Assembly: GCF_000428045.1 (NCBI RefSeq)
Contig: NZ_ATZE01000003.1
Coordinates: 155,045-219,044, forward strand
Reading direction: 5' to 3'
Length of the DNA: 64,000 nt
DNA from: Sedimenticola selenatireducens DSM 17993
GTDB taxonomy: Bacteria > Pseudomonadota > Gammaproteobacteria > Chromatiales > Chromatiaceae
Made by a program: the position numbers and the translations under genes. The notes under the pieces are model-generated. The model had not been told where the DNA came from, ran no database searches, and worked only from the letters and a program-made list of their open reading frames with translations. Shown one piece after another: positions 27,653 to 37,094 of the stretch; position 1 is the first letter of the stretch, and each line of letters starts with the position of its first letter.

Positions 27653-28756
27653 ATGAAAGATCTACAGGCGCTGAGGGAGCGGCTCTCCCGGCTGGACGTC
27701 GAACTCCTGGAGATGGTGGCGCGCCGCCAGGAGATCGTCGCGGAGATCGGCCGTGCCAAATCTTCCGCCGGCCGGGGCACCCGGGATTACGCCCGGGAAA
27801 AGGATGTACTGGAACTGGCGAGGCGCACCGCCAGGCGGGTCGGGCTGGATGAGGATATCGGCGAGGAGATGTTCCGCCTGCTGATCCGTGCCTCGCTGGC
27901 GGCTCAGGAGCTGGATAAGGTCTCTTCGCAGGGCTCGGGCAGCGGCAAGCGGGCACTGGTGATCGGTGGTTCCGGCCAGATGGGGCAGTGGTTCGTGCGT
28001 TTTCTCGACACCCAGGGCTACGCGGTGGAGATCTGTGACCCACAACCGGCCCGCTCCGGTCATGTCCGCTTTGCTTCACTGGATGAGACGGGGCTGGAAC
28101 ATGACCTGGTGGTGATTGCTGCACCCATACAGCAGACGGTGCGGTTGCTGGAACGGTTGGCCGAACGCAAACCGGGCGGCATCATATTTGATATCAGCTC
28201 CCTGAAGGGGCCGCTGGCCGAGGCACTGGGCAGGCTGCGCGCGGCCGGCTGTCACGTCACCTCCATTCACCCCATGTTCGGCCCCGACACCGAACTGCTC
28301 TCCGGGCGCAATGTGGTGTTCGTCGATCTGGGCGACCCTGATGCCACGGCCATGGTGCAGGAGCTGTTTGCCTCCACCATGGCGGAGCAGGTGAGCATGT
28401 CCCTGGACGGACATGACCGGGCCATGGCCTACGTGCTCGGCCTCTCCCATGCCGTCAATATTGCCTTTTTCAACGCCTTGTCCCAGAGCGGTGAGGAGGC
28501 GGAGGCCTTGGCAACTCTCTCCAGCAGCACCTTCGATGCGCAGATGGATGTGGCCAGCCGGGTAGCGGAGGAGAATCCCTATCTCTATTTCGAGATCCAG
28601 TCCCTCAACGCTCACAGCCCACGCGCCCTGGTGACGCTGCTGAATGCCGTCACCCAAGTGGCGGGGCGGGTGCTGGACGGGGATGAACAGGGCTTTGTCG
28701 ATCTGATGGCCCAGGGCAAGGCGTTCCTGGCCCGGCGCCCGGAGGACCGGCCCTGA
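27653..28756 (+). CDS. tyrA: Bifunctional chorismate mutase/prephenate dehydrogenase (T-protein)
   Basis: This 367-aa enzyme makes 4-hydroxyphenylpyruvate for tyrosine. Residues 1-90 are the AroQ chorismate mutase (LRERLSRLDVELLEMVARRQ). The NAD-binding dehydrogenase follows from VIGGSGQMGQWFVRFL near residue 103, with the catalytic region HPMFGPD. The E. coli protein (373 aa) has the same fusion. It starts at ATG 27653, where GGTAATGGCAAG gives only a moderate ribosome site. Confidence 0.96.
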   Translation: MKDLQALRERLSRLDVELLEMVARRQEIVAEIGRAKSSAGRGTRDYAREKDVLELARRTARRVGLDEDIGEEMFRLLIRASLAAQELDKVSSQGSGSGKRALVIGGSGQMGQWFVRFLDTQGYAVEICDPQPARSGHVRFASLDETGLEHDLVVIAAPIQQTVRLLERLAERKPGGIIFDISSLKGPLAEALGRLRAAGCHVTSIHPMFGPDTELLSGRNVVFVDLGDPDATAMVQELFASTMAEQVSMSLDGHDRAMAYVLGLSHAVNIAFFNALSQSGEEAEALATLSSSTFDAQMDVASRVAEENPYLYFEIQSLNAHSPRALVTLLNAVTQVAGRVLDGDEQGFVDLMAQGKAFLARRPEDRP

Positions 28757-28794
28757 TCGGCTGGCAGGCAGATGCATGTGACCGGAGACAACGG

Positions 28795-30114
28795 GTGAAA
28801 CTGAAACGGGTGCTGTCGATCACGTTAGTAGTCGGCCTGGTCGCCTATGCCGTGCTCAAGGGTGCGGTCTATTACCAGGTCAAGACCGGGCTGGGTCGGC
28901 TGACCGCCATGGTTGCGCCCTTTGCCACCCTCAAGTACGAAGGTATTGAATCGGCTCTGCAGGGTAGCGTGGCGGTAACCGGCATCAGCGTGATGCCGGC
29001 AGATGCGCCGGTGGGTATTCGGATCGAGCGGATCGAGTTGCAGGGTGAGGGGGCACGGTTTCTGCTGGACCTGCTGAAAGGCTTCGATGCTGAGCGGCCG
29101 CCGCGACGGCTGCAGCTCTCGGTCAGCCGCATGGCTATGCCACTGGGGGGTGGCTACCTGCAACAGTGGTTCCCGGCCTCGAGTGCCACCGAACCGGACC
29201 TCTGTACGCTCGGTGGCCTGCTTGGGCAGACGCAGATCGAGCGTCTGGGGTTCCGTCAACGGCTTGCGGATACCCGGCTGCGTTACGATTTTGACCGGCG
29301 CTCCGGTGAGATGACCCTGCTGATGGACTACACTCTGGATGGTCTGGCGGCACTGAGCGTGGAGATGTCCCTGAATAAACTCTCCTCCATGGATGCAGGA
29401 GCGATGCCGGTACTGGAGCGGTTTTCGCTGCATTATCGGATCGATCCGGACTATATGCGGCGGACGGTTGATTATTGTGCCGGGGAGGCGGGACTGGATT
29501 CGGCGGCGTTTATTGACCGGTTGTTTACCGGTGGTTCCACCTACTATGCCAACAACCTCGGTTTTATCCCCGGCGAGGGTCTGCGCTCGGCGCTACGCCG
29601 CCTGATCAGCAGGCCAGGTGACCTGCTGATTACCTCGGTACCCGACAGCCAGTTCTCCCCCGCCCTGCTGCAGCAGTATAAACCGCAGGAGCTGGTCAGA
29701 CTGTTGGGTCTCAGCCTGAGTGTCAATGATCAGCCGGTAACCGATCTGAGCTTCAGTCTGCCCCAGGGTAATGAACAGCTGGCCGACCTGTTCGGCACCC
29801 TTGCTCCGGCGGCCTCTGGTGAAAACGGTGGGGGTGAGACGGTCCCTGCACCGGCAAGCCCCAAACCCAGGGCGCGTTTTATGGCCACGCCGGTAGCCCG
29901 GTTGAGTCGCTATATCGGTGGTGATGTGCGGGTCTATGGCAGTGAGCGAGCGGATCCGCAGCAGGGCATACTGATGTCGCTGCGCGATCGGCAGCTGGAA
30001 CTTGAGCAGCGCCTGTATGGCGGCAAGATGACGCTCTATATCCCGCTGGAAAAAATCAGCCGGGTCGAGGTGTTGCGGTGGGAGCAGCCGGAAACGGGGG
30101 AGGCGGTCAGGTAA
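28795..30114 (+). CDS. Membrane-anchored periplasmic protein of unknown function
   Basis: This 439-aa protein starts at GTG 28795 with GGAGA upstream. An N-terminal signal anchor (VLSITLVVGLVAYAVLKG) leads to a long soluble part rich in beta strands and leucine. It includes an SSxD-like region (LNKLSSMDAG), an Ala/Pro-rich linker near 340-360, and a small C-terminal beta domain (RYIGGDVRVYGSE through KISRVEVLRW). I do not recognise the family; the layout is loosely like DUF945-type proteins. It sits between tyrA and a DsbA-like gene with a 3-nt gap to the latter. Confidence 0.65.
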   Translation: MKLKRVLSITLVVGLVAYAVLKGAVYYQVKTGLGRLTAMVAPFATLKYEGIESALQGSVAVTGISVMPADAPVGIRIERIELQGEGARFLLDLLKGFDAERPPRRLQLSVSRMAMPLGGGYLQQWFPASSATEPDLCTLGGLLGQTQIERLGFRQRLADTRLRYDFDRRSGEMTLLMDYTLDGLAALSVEMSLNKLSSMDAGAMPVLERFSLHYRIDPDYMRRTVDYCAGEAGLDSAAFIDRLFTGGSTYYANNLGFIPGEGLRSALRRLISRPGDLLITSVPDSQFSPALLQQYKPQELVRLLGLSLSVNDQPVTDLSFSLPQGNEQLADLFGTLAPAASGENGGGETVPAPASPKPRARFMATPVARLSRYIGGDVRVYGSERADPQQGILMSLRDRQLELEQRLYGGKMTLYIPLEKISRVEVLRWEQPETGEAVR

Positions 30115-30117
30115 CGC

Positions 30118-30744
30118 ATGAACAGCAGGCTCTACTATGTCCATGACCCCATGTGCTCCTGGTGCTGGGCGTTCCGTCCGGTGATGGCGCAGATCACCGA
30201 AGCGCTGCCGTCGGGTCTCTCTCTGGTCAGGCTGCTGGGGGGGCTGGCGCCGGACAGTGACGAGCCGATGCCCGGCCAGTTGCAGGATTATCTGCAGGCC
30301 ACCTGGCGCACCATCGAGCAGCGGGTGCCGGGTACCCGGTTCAATTTTGATTTCTGGACCCACTGCCAACCACGCCGCTCCACCTATCCGGCCTGCCGTG
30401 CGGTGATCGCCGCCCGCCTGCAGGCAGCCGAGGCTGAACCGGCAATGATTCTGGCCATCCAGCAGGCTTACTATCTGCATGCGATGAATCCGTCGGATGA
30501 CGATACCTTGATTAGCCTGGCCGGAGAGATCGGCCTGGATGGCGGGCGTTTTGCCCGGGATCTCAATGCTCCGGCCACCCGGCAGCAGCTGGAGCAGGAG
30601 ATTCTGCTGGGCCGGTCGATCGGCGCCGAGGGGTTTCCGTCGCTGATTCTCGAGCATCAGGGGCGCCATCAGCGTCTGGATTACGATTATCGGGATCCGG
30701 CGCCGGTATTGGCGCAGCTGAACAGCTGGTTGGATAAGGGATAG
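30118..30744 (+). CDS. DsbA-family thiol oxidoreductase (FrnE-like)
   Basis: This 208-aa thioredoxin-fold protein has the active site CSWC at residues 13-16 (DPMCSWCWAF) and the helical insertion of the DsbA/FrnE group (AIQQAYYLHAMNPSDD). The cis-proline region is GFPSLIL near residue 177. It has no signal peptide, so it is cytoplasmic. Such proteins are usually linked to redox stress; the substrate is unknown. Confidence 0.88.
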   Translation: MNSRLYYVHDPMCSWCWAFRPVMAQITEALPSGLSLVRLLGGLAPDSDEPMPGQLQDYLQATWRTIEQRVPGTRFNFDFWTHCQPRRSTYPACRAVIAARLQAAEAEPAMILAIQQAYYLHAMNPSDDDTLISLAGEIGLDGGRFARDLNAPATRQQLEQEILLGRSIGAEGFPSLILEHQGRHQRLDYDYRDPAPVLAQLNSWLDKG

Positions 30745-30762
30745 CGCATCCGCCGTTTCGTC

Positions 30763-31434
30763 TCAGAACCGCAACGCATCCGCAGCCCTGGGGTCGTCGA
30801 TAAAGCGATTACGCGTCCCCTGGTATCGGGCGATCAGGTCGTTGCGCCGCCGCTCTTCGGCATCCGGGGGATCTTCCCGGTGCCACTTTTTCATCAACTC
30901 ACCCTGGCGCCGGTAGAGCGTCAGTCCGTAGGTATCGTGCATATAAAACAGGGCGCGGGCGATGTTGCCCCGACTGGCCGGGCGCGGTTCCACTACCCGT
31001 TGGCGGGCGTGGAACTCAAAGTCACAGTGGCCGAACTCGCGCTTTTCGCCGGCGATCTCGGCAAACGGAAAACTGCTGCGGATCTTGTTGATGTCGGCCC
31101 GGGCGGGGTAAAGGTTGTGCATGTCGGCCTCGATGCGGTTGAAGCGCTGACTGGTCTCCCGGCACAGCTTGCGGCTGCGGCACCCCTCATCGCGCATCGC
31201 CCAGGCCATCGGAAAGATGTGCTCGATATTGATACCGCGGCCGTGGTAGGCGCCGAATTTCTCGTCGCAGTACAGGGTATGACCGCCGTCCGGGTAGATG
31301 CGCTGCCAGAACACCGGCAGGGCTTCGAAGTACTGCTTGAACACCAGTTGTCCATCCGCCTGCACGGGGATGGCGGTTAGCAGGGAGAGCAGAAAGAGCA
31401 GGATAAAACCGGATCTGGATTTAATGGTTCGCAT
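30763..31434 (-). CDS. endA: Periplasmic DNA-specific endonuclease I
   Basis: This 223-aa protein has a signal peptide (LLSLLTAIPVQA-DG) and the endonuclease I signature NIEHIFPMAWAM near residue 69, followed by DMHNLYPARADINKIRS and a C-terminal helical part. It degrades DNA in the periplasm, for nutrition or removal of foreign DNA. The length matches the family (235 aa in E. coli). Confidence 0.93.
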   Translation of the reverse strand: MRTIKSRSGFILLFLLSLLTAIPVQADGQLVFKQYFEALPVFWQRIYPDGGHTLYCDEKFGAYHGRGINIEHIFPMAWAMRDEGCRSRKLCRETSQRFNRIEADMHNLYPARADINKIRSSFPFAEIAGEKREFGHCDFEFHARQRVVEPRPASRGNIARALFYMHDTYGLTLYRRQGELMKKWHREDPPDAEERRRNDLIARYQGTRNRFIDDPRAADALRF

Positions 31435-31460
31435 GGCCTCTGTACGCAGCGCGTGAGTGG

Positions 31461-31492
31461 GCCGTGGGCGGAAGTGCTTCCGCGCTCACGGC
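31461..31492 (-). terminator. Stable hairpin after the CBS gene
   Basis: GCCGTG and GCGGAAG on the left pair with CTTCCGC and CACGGC on the right, with a 2-nt loop and a small internal bulge. It lies 20 bp after the CBS stop on the minus strand. There is no T-tract. Confidence 0.55.
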
Positions 31493-31511
31493 GTACTACA
31501 TCGGGTGTTGA

Positions 31512-31943
31512 TCAGGAGTAGTTGATGTACTCCCGCAGATAGGTCGCCTCGACGGTGATATCGGTTAGCTGGGCCTTGACCAGGTCGCCGATGGAGATCA
31601 TGCCGACCGGGACGCCGTCCTCGAGCACCGGCAGGTGTCTGAAACGGTGCTCGGTCATCAGGGTCATCGCCTCATCCACGCTGGTGGAAGGGCTGACCAC
31701 GACCAGTTTGCGGGTCATGGCATCATTGACCACGGCGCCCTGCAGGTTTCCCTTGCTGGAGGAGCAGTAGCGGAGAATGTCCCGTTCGGTGGCGATGCCG
31801 TGCAGCGCGCCGTCCTCGGTCTTGACCAGCAGCGCGCCCACCTTGTGGTCACACATGGTGTTGATCGCGTCCAGCAGATCCATGCTGGCAGGAACGGTGA
31901 TAACGCCGCCAGGTTTTTTTTGTAATACATCATTCAATGTCAT
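31512..31943 (-). CDS. Twin CBS-domain protein
   Basis: This 143-aa protein consists only of a CBS pair (Bateman module). The first repeat covers DAINTMCDHKVGALLV and ATERDIL; the second covers DEAMTLMTEHRFRHLPV and ISIGDLVK. Such modules bind adenine nucleotides and often report energy state to partner proteins. An excellent AAAGGAGG site precedes the ATG. The partner is unknown. Confidence 0.92.
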   Translation of the reverse strand: MTLNDVLQKKPGGVITVPASMDLLDAINTMCDHKVGALLVKTEDGALHGIATERDILRYCSSSKGNLQGAVVNDAMTRKLVVVSPSTSVDEAMTLMTEHRFRHLPVLEDGVPVGMISIGDLVKAQLTDITVEATYLREYINYS

Positions 31944-32153
31944 TACTGCATCCTCCTTTGGCCAATGATCGCAACCGCCCCGTGGCTGACCGGCTGCCGG
32001 ACTGGACGGGGCGCTTCACTTAAGTAAAACAGAAATCACCGGGCTGTGCGATATTGGTGTACGTGGTATCCGCGGGGTATTGGCGTTATAGTTGCCTAAC
32101 ACGCTGTAATAATTGGAATATTAATCAGCCAAATGGCTTGCAGGGGAGGGGGT

Positions 32154-33029
32154 GTGGCGTTGCTACCACCGCGCAAGGATCTGAACAGCTCCACTCTGGT
32201 GGGTATTATCACCGGGATGTTGTTGATTGTGCTTTCGGTGCTGTTGTCGGCTGAGGAGCCGGGGGTATTCCTCAATCTGCCGGGTTTGCTGATTGTCATC
32301 GGCGGCACCATTGCGGCTACCTTTATCAGCTACCCCATGAAAGAGTTGCGCCAGGTCTATCGCAGCTTCCGCCTGATCTGGCGACATCAGGAGCTGGCGG
32401 TGGATCGCGAGATCGAAGAGATCGTACGGGTCTCCATCCTGCTCGGTCATGGCCGGCTCTCCGCCATCGAGGATGCGCTGGCCCGGATAAATAACCCGTT
32501 CCTGCGCACCGGCATCCAACTGGTGATCGACCGCACGCCGCCCAGTGATATCGATGCGCTGCTGAAATGGCGTATTTTCAAACTACGCCGCCAGGAGTGG
32601 GGCGAGGCGCAGGTGTTTCGCTCCATGGCCACCTTTGCCCCCGCCTTCGGTATGGCCGGTACCCTGCTTGGTCTGGTCAATATGCTACAGGCGATGGATA
32701 ACGCCGATTTCCGCGTGGTCGGTCTCAACCTGGGCATCGCCCTGACCACCACGCTGTATGGCATTATCTTGGCCAATCTGCTGTTGAAACCGGTGGCGAT
32801 CAAGCTGGAACGGCGCACCGAGCAGCGGGTCATGCTGATGTACATGGTGCTGGAGGGGATCAGCATGCTGGGGCAGAAACGCAACCCCAGCTTTATCCGT
32901 GAGACCCTTAACTCCTTTGTCGCCCAGTATGAAGATGAGATCCACTCGCCCTCCCTGGAGGAGATTGAACAGCGGGTGGAGGCCGAGAGCGACGGTGTGA
33001 CAACTGGCGAAGGTGGGAGAGTGCGCTGA
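32154..33029 (+). CDS. motA: MotA/PomA-family motor stator protein
   Basis: This protein has four membrane helices and a cytoplasmic loop (TLVGIITGMLLIVLSV, LPGLLIVIGGTIAATFIS, then FAPAFGMAGTLLGLVNML and LGIALTTTLYGIILA). With MotB it conducts ions to drive the flagellar motor or another machine. I start it at GTG 32154 (291 aa) because GGGGAGG lies just upstream; ATG 32133 has none. The stop overlaps the motB start (TGATG). No flagellar gene lies nearby. Confidence 0.88.
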   Translation: MALLPPRKDLNSSTLVGIITGMLLIVLSVLLSAEEPGVFLNLPGLLIVIGGTIAATFISYPMKELRQVYRSFRLIWRHQELAVDREIEEIVRVSILLGHGRLSAIEDALARINNPFLRTGIQLVIDRTPPSDIDALLKWRIFKLRRQEWGEAQVFRSMATFAPAFGMAGTLLGLVNMLQAMDNADFRVVGLNLGIALTTTLYGIILANLLLKPVAIKLERRTEQRVMLMYMVLEGISMLGQKRNPSFIRETLNSFVAQYEDEIHSPSLEEIEQRVEAESDGVTTGEGGRVR

Positions 33030-33769
33030 TGGATCGCCGACGTCCCCATCTGCCACCGCCCCCGCAGTGGGAGGACGAGCCGCTGCCGGATGACACGGAT
33101 GGCGGCTGGCTGATCATCTACCTGGATGTGATGACCCTGATGCTCTGTCTGTTTGTGGTACTGCTCGCTTACTCCAGCTATTCAACCGAAGAGTACAAGG
33201 CGCTGGCCCGGACCCTCTCCAGTACGGCGACGGTCGCCGGTCCGGTGGAGACGCCCGTCGAACCCCGGCAGCAGCCCAGGGAGCGGGAGGCGGATATTGA
33301 ACGGCCGGCCGATACGGAGGCGGAACAGTTACAGGAGCGGTTTCAGAGTGCCCTGCTCGGCCAGGGGCTACAGGAGGCGATCGAGGTCACGGTGTCGGCC
33401 AATCAGGTCAATCTTCAGATCAGTGAGCGCATCCTGTTTGAGCTGGGTCAGGCCGAGCTGACCGCGGAGGGGCGTGAGGTGCTGGTGAAGCTGGTGCCGC
33501 TGCTGTCGGTGGCCAGCGACCACAGTCTGTCGATCGAGGGGCATACCGATCCCACGCCGATTGCCAATGCCCAGTTTCCCTCCAACTGGGAGCTGTCATC
33601 GCAGCGTGCCACCGGGGTGTTGCGATTCCTGTTGACCCAGGGGATTGCCGCCGAGCGTATGCGTGCCGTCGGCTACGCTTCGACCCGGCCACTGGCTGAT
33701 AACGCAACCGCTGAGGGACGGGCGCGTAACCGCCGCGTAGCCCTGATACTGCATCGGCTGGAGGAGTAG
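33029..33769 (+). CDS. motB: MotB/PomB-family stator protein
   Basis: This 246-aa protein has a short cytoplasmic tail, one membrane helix carrying the ion-binding aspartate (YLDVMTLMLCLFVVLLA), a charged linker, and an OmpA-like peptidoglycan-binding domain (IEGHTDPTPI and NWELSSQRATGVLRFL). It anchors the stator to the cell wall. The pair is self-contained, as PomAB/MotCD-type loci often are. Ion choice (H+ or Na+) cannot be settled by eye. Confidence 0.88.
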   Translation: MDRRRPHLPPPPQWEDEPLPDDTDGGWLIIYLDVMTLMLCLFVVLLAYSSYSTEEYKALARTLSSTATVAGPVETPVEPRQQPREREADIERPADTEAEQLQERFQSALLGQGLQEAIEVTVSANQVNLQISERILFELGQAELTAEGREVLVKLVPLLSVASDHSLSIEGHTDPTPIANAQFPSNWELSSQRATGVLRFLLTQGIAAERMRAVGYASTRPLADNATAEGRARNRRVALILHRLEE

Positions 33770-33827
33770 AGCGCTCGCCAGGCCTGGTCAGGTTGCAGCG
33801 TATCGGGTCCGAGGATGGCACAAGCCG

Positions 33828-34718
33828 TCAGTCGCAAAGATCGCCATTGTCGCTGGCCGGGTAACGATTCAGCTCACTGTCATACTCATCGAATCCCACG
33901 ATGGTTCTCAGGTCGGCAAAGGGCAGCAGATTGTCCGGGTGCCCGCCCTGTTGCAGTGCCGCCAGCGCCTCCTGCATGGCGCGTATCGCGCTGCTGATCA
34001 GGGTTAGCGGATAGGCGGCGATCTTGTAGCCAATGCCCTCAAGCTGCTCCGGCGGTAGCAGTGGCGTATCGCCCTGCTCCACCATATTCGCCATCTTCGG
34101 GCCGGGTATGGCGCGGCAGAACTGCTCCATCTCCTCCCGGCTTCTGGGGGCCTCGAGAAAAATGATATCGGCGCCCAGGTCGGCGAAGGCCTGGCAGCGC
34201 CAGAGTGCCTCCTGCATGCCCTGGCTGTGTCGGGCATCGGTGCGGGCCATGATCAGGATGTCACTACCGGCTTCACGCTGATCCACGGCGGCGCGGATGC
34301 GGTTCAGCGCCTCCTGCCGTCCGACTATCCGTTTGCCGCGGGTATGGCCGCAGCGTTTCGGGCTCTCCTGGTCCTCGACCATGGCGCAGGCAAAGCCGGC
34401 AGAGGCATATCCGCTTATCGTTCTGCGCACATTCATCGGATTGCCGTAACCGGTATCGGCATCACCGATGACCGGGATGGAGACAGCGGCGCAGATGTTC
34501 CGGCCCTGGTCGAGCATCTCGCCGTAGGAGATCAGTCCGGTATCCGGCATCCCCAGGCGCGCGGCGGAGGCGGCAAAACCGCTCATGAAGGTGAGGGGGA
34601 AGCCGGCCTGTTCAATCAGGCGTGCACTGAGCCCGTCAAAACAGCACGGCATGGTGATCAGCCCCGGCTGGGCGAGTAACTGACGCAGTCTGTCGGCGGG
34701 CGAAGGTTCTGTCTGCAT
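33828..34718 (-). CDS. Isocitrate lyase/PEP mutase superfamily enzyme (PrpB-like)
   Basis: This 296-aa TIM-barrel enzyme has FMSGFAASAARLG, the metal-binding DADTGYG near residue 88, and the loop KRCGH near residue 122, the catalytic cysteine motif of lyase members. Candidates are 2-methylisocitrate lyase, oxaloacetate decarboxylase and carboxyphosphonate-type mutase. The divergent propionyl-CoA synthetase favours a link to C3 metabolism, but no methylcitrate synthase or dehydratase is nearby. The exact reaction stays open. Confidence 0.78.
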   Translation of the reverse strand: MQTEPSPADRLRQLLAQPGLITMPCCFDGLSARLIEQAGFPLTFMSGFAASAARLGMPDTGLISYGEMLDQGRNICAAVSIPVIGDADTGYGNPMNVRRTISGYASAGFACAMVEDQESPKRCGHTRGKRIVGRQEALNRIRAAVDQREAGSDILIMARTDARHSQGMQEALWRCQAFADLGADIIFLEAPRSREEMEQFCRAIPGPKMANMVEQGDTPLLPPEQLEGIGYKIAAYPLTLISSAIRAMQEALAALQQGGHPDNLLPFADLRTIVGFDEYDSELNRYPASDNGDLCD

Positions 34719-35101
34719 GGTGGTTGTCCGGCTTGGCTGATCTGTACGGTCCCATCATCAGGTGAAAATGGTTCAGACGATGATTATCTTTGCTATATTT
34801 CCACAGAACAAGCGGTGTAACGTTGGCTGTCGTGAAACCGCCAGGGCGGCCAGAAGGGGAAACTGGTGCCGATTTACCCTTCTCACGCTTTACAGTCAAA
34901 AATATCCATTGCAAACAAATTCGCAGTTATAAGGGATTACCATAAAAGAAGTGTTTTTTTTCAAAAAAAATGCAGCTATATAAGCAGTTAGCTGTTTATT
35001 TTTCCGTTACGCAAACGTAATCTATGCGAAGCAATTAGCATATCGGCGTGGTCTGGGGTTATCCCAGGCTGGGTATTTACCACCAACTGTGGAAGAGACT
35101 T
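34719..35101. promoter_or_regulatory. AT-rich divergent control region upstream of prpE, with a palindrome at 35007-35020
   Basis: This 383-bp gap between divergent genes is far richer in A and T than its surroundings, especially 34900-35045, and contains an 8T-C-8A palindrome. TTACG and CGTAA form an inverted repeat around CAAA at 35007-35020, a plausible operator. I see no ORF. It probably holds both promoters; no regulator gene lies next to it. Confidence 0.45.
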
Positions 35102-36997
35102 ATGAGCTACGAAGAGATCTATGCGCGTTCAATGGAAGATCCCGAGGGTTTTTGGGGAGATCAGGCGGCCGCTATCGACTGGTACAAGCCATGGGATAAG
35201 GTGCTGGATGACAGTCGCAAGCCCTTTTACCGCTGGTTTGCCGGCGCCGAGCTGAATACTTGCTACAACGCCCTGGATCGGCATGTTGAAAAAGGCCGTG
35301 CCGATCAGGCCGCATTGATCTACGACAGCCCGGTCACCGATACCCGGAAAACCTATACCTTCAGCGAACTGCGCGATGCCGTGGCCCAGTTTGCCGGGGT
35401 GCTGCGAGACCAGGGGGTGACCAAGGGTGACCGGGTTATCGTCTATATGCCGATGATTCCTGAGGCCGCCATCGCCATGCTGGCCTGTGCCCGTCTTGGC
35501 GCCATCCACTCGGTGGTGTTCGGCGGCTTCGCCTCCAAGGAGCTGGCCACCCGCATCGACGACGCCAAGCCGAAGGTGATGGTCTCTGCCTCCTGTGGTA
35601 TCGAGGGCAGCCGGGTAATCGAATACAAGCCATTGCTGGACGAGGCGATCGAGCTCTCTACCCACAAGCCCGATCACACCGTTATTTATCAGCGCCCCCA
35701 GGCCACTGCCGCCATGCAGGCGGGGCGCGATGTGGACTGGGCATCGGCCGCCGCGGCCGCGACCCCGGCCGATTGCGTGCCGGTGGCCGCCACCGACCCG
35801 CTCTATATCCTCTACACCTCCGGCACCACCGGCGTGCCGAAGGGCGTGGTGCGTGATAACGGCGGCCATGCTGTTGCCATGCAGTGGAGCATGAAGAACA
35901 TCTACAACGTCGATCCGGGCGATGTGTTCTGGGCCGCCTCGGACGTGGGTTGGGTCGTGGGTCACTCCTACATCGTCTATGCCCCGCTGCTGCAGGGCGC
36001 CACCACCATACTCTACGAGGGCAAGCCGATCGGCACCCCCGACCCGGGTGCCTTCTGGCGGGTGATCTCCGAGCACAAGGTGAAGACCCTGTTTACCGCG
36101 CCCACCGCGTTCCGCGCCATCCGCCGCGAGGACCCGGAAGCTGATTACCTGAAAAAATACGACATGTCCGGTTTCGAGGCGCTGTTCCTGGCCGGCGAGC
36201 GCTGTGATCCGGACACCCTGGAGTGGGCGCAGAAGCAACTGGCGGTGCCGGTGATCGACCACTGGTGGCAGACCGAGACCGGCTGGGGCATCGCCGCCAA
36301 CTGTCTCGGTATCGAGGAGCTGCCGGTGAAGCCGGGCTCGCCCACGGTCTGCGTGCCGGGTTATGACGTGCGCATCCTGGATGAGAATGGCAATGAAGAG
36401 GCGGCCGGCGAGATCGGCCGCATCATGATTAAGCTGCCCATGCCCCCGGGCTGTCTGCCGACGCTGTGGCAGAACGACCAGCGTTTTGTCGACTCCTACC
36501 TGAGCGCCACCGACGGCTATTACCTGACCGGCGATGCCGGCTACAAGGATGCCGACGGCTACCTCTGGATCATGAGCCGGATCGACGACATCATCAACGT
36601 GGCCGGTCACCGTCTCTCCACCGGTGGCATGGAGGAGGTGCTGGCGTCCCATCCCGACGTGGCCGAGTGCGGCGTGATCGGCGCCGCCGATCAACTCAAG
36701 GGCGAGCTGCCAGTCGGCCTGGTGGTGCTCAAGGCGGGTGCCAACCGTCCAGAGGAGCAGGTGGTTGCGGAACTGGTGGCCCTGGTGCGGCAGAAGATCG
36801 GCCCGGTAGCCGCGTTCAAGAAGGTAGTAGTGGTGGATCGTCTGCCCAAAACCCGTTCCGGCAAGATCCTGCGTGGCACCATGAAGAAGATCGCCGATGG
36901 CGAGTCCTACAAGATGCCGGCGACCATCGATGATCCGGCCATCCTGGATGAGATCACCGAGGCGCTGATCCGCATCGGCTACGCCCAGAAGCAGTGA
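35102..36997 (+). CDS. prpE: Propionyl-CoA synthetase (propionate-CoA ligase)
   Basis: This 631-aa AMP-forming ligase activates propionate, and perhaps related short acids, to the CoA ester. The P-loop-like motif YTSGTTGVPKG lies near residue 240. The DNGGHAVAMQWSM region that distinguishes PrpE from acetyl-CoA synthetase follows, then the WWQTETGW motif. The C-terminal catalytic lysine is in RSGKILRG near residue 595. ATG 35102 (GAAGAGA upstream) gives the family start SYEEIYARS. It leads the propionate locus. Confidence 0.93.
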   Translation: MSYEEIYARSMEDPEGFWGDQAAAIDWYKPWDKVLDDSRKPFYRWFAGAELNTCYNALDRHVEKGRADQAALIYDSPVTDTRKTYTFSELRDAVAQFAGVLRDQGVTKGDRVIVYMPMIPEAAIAMLACARLGAIHSVVFGGFASKELATRIDDAKPKVMVSASCGIEGSRVIEYKPLLDEAIELSTHKPDHTVIYQRPQATAAMQAGRDVDWASAAAAATPADCVPVAATDPLYILYTSGTTGVPKGVVRDNGGHAVAMQWSMKNIYNVDPGDVFWAASDVGWVVGHSYIVYAPLLQGATTILYEGKPIGTPDPGAFWRVISEHKVKTLFTAPTAFRAIRREDPEADYLKKYDMSGFEALFLAGERCDPDTLEWAQKQLAVPVIDHWWQTETGWGIAANCLGIEELPVKPGSPTVCVPGYDVRILDENGNEEAAGEIGRIMIKLPMPPGCLPTLWQNDQRFVDSYLSATDGYYLTGDAGYKDADGYLWIMSRIDDIINVAGHRLSTGGMEEVLASHPDVAECGVIGAADQLKGELPVGLVVLKAGANRPEEQVVAELVALVRQKIGPVAAFKKVVVVDRLPKTRSGKILRGTMKKIADGESYKMPATIDDPAILDEITEALIRIGYAQKQ

Positions 36998-37024
36998 TTT
37001 TCAGTCGTAGTGTGTGACCCAAAA

Positions 37025-37044
37025 CCGGCGGCGTTCGCCGCCGG
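37025..37044 (+). terminator. GC-rich hairpin between prpE and the mutase gene
   Basis: CCGGCGGCG and CGCCGCCGG form a 9-bp stem with a TT loop (or 8 bp with a tetraloop). It is followed by ACTTTAAT, which is too poor in T for a confident terminator. It may instead set relative mRNA levels. Confidence 0.4.
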
Positions 37045-37094
37045 ACTTTAATGAGACAGGGGCGCATCGCGCCACTGTGCAGGAGTGATTCACC

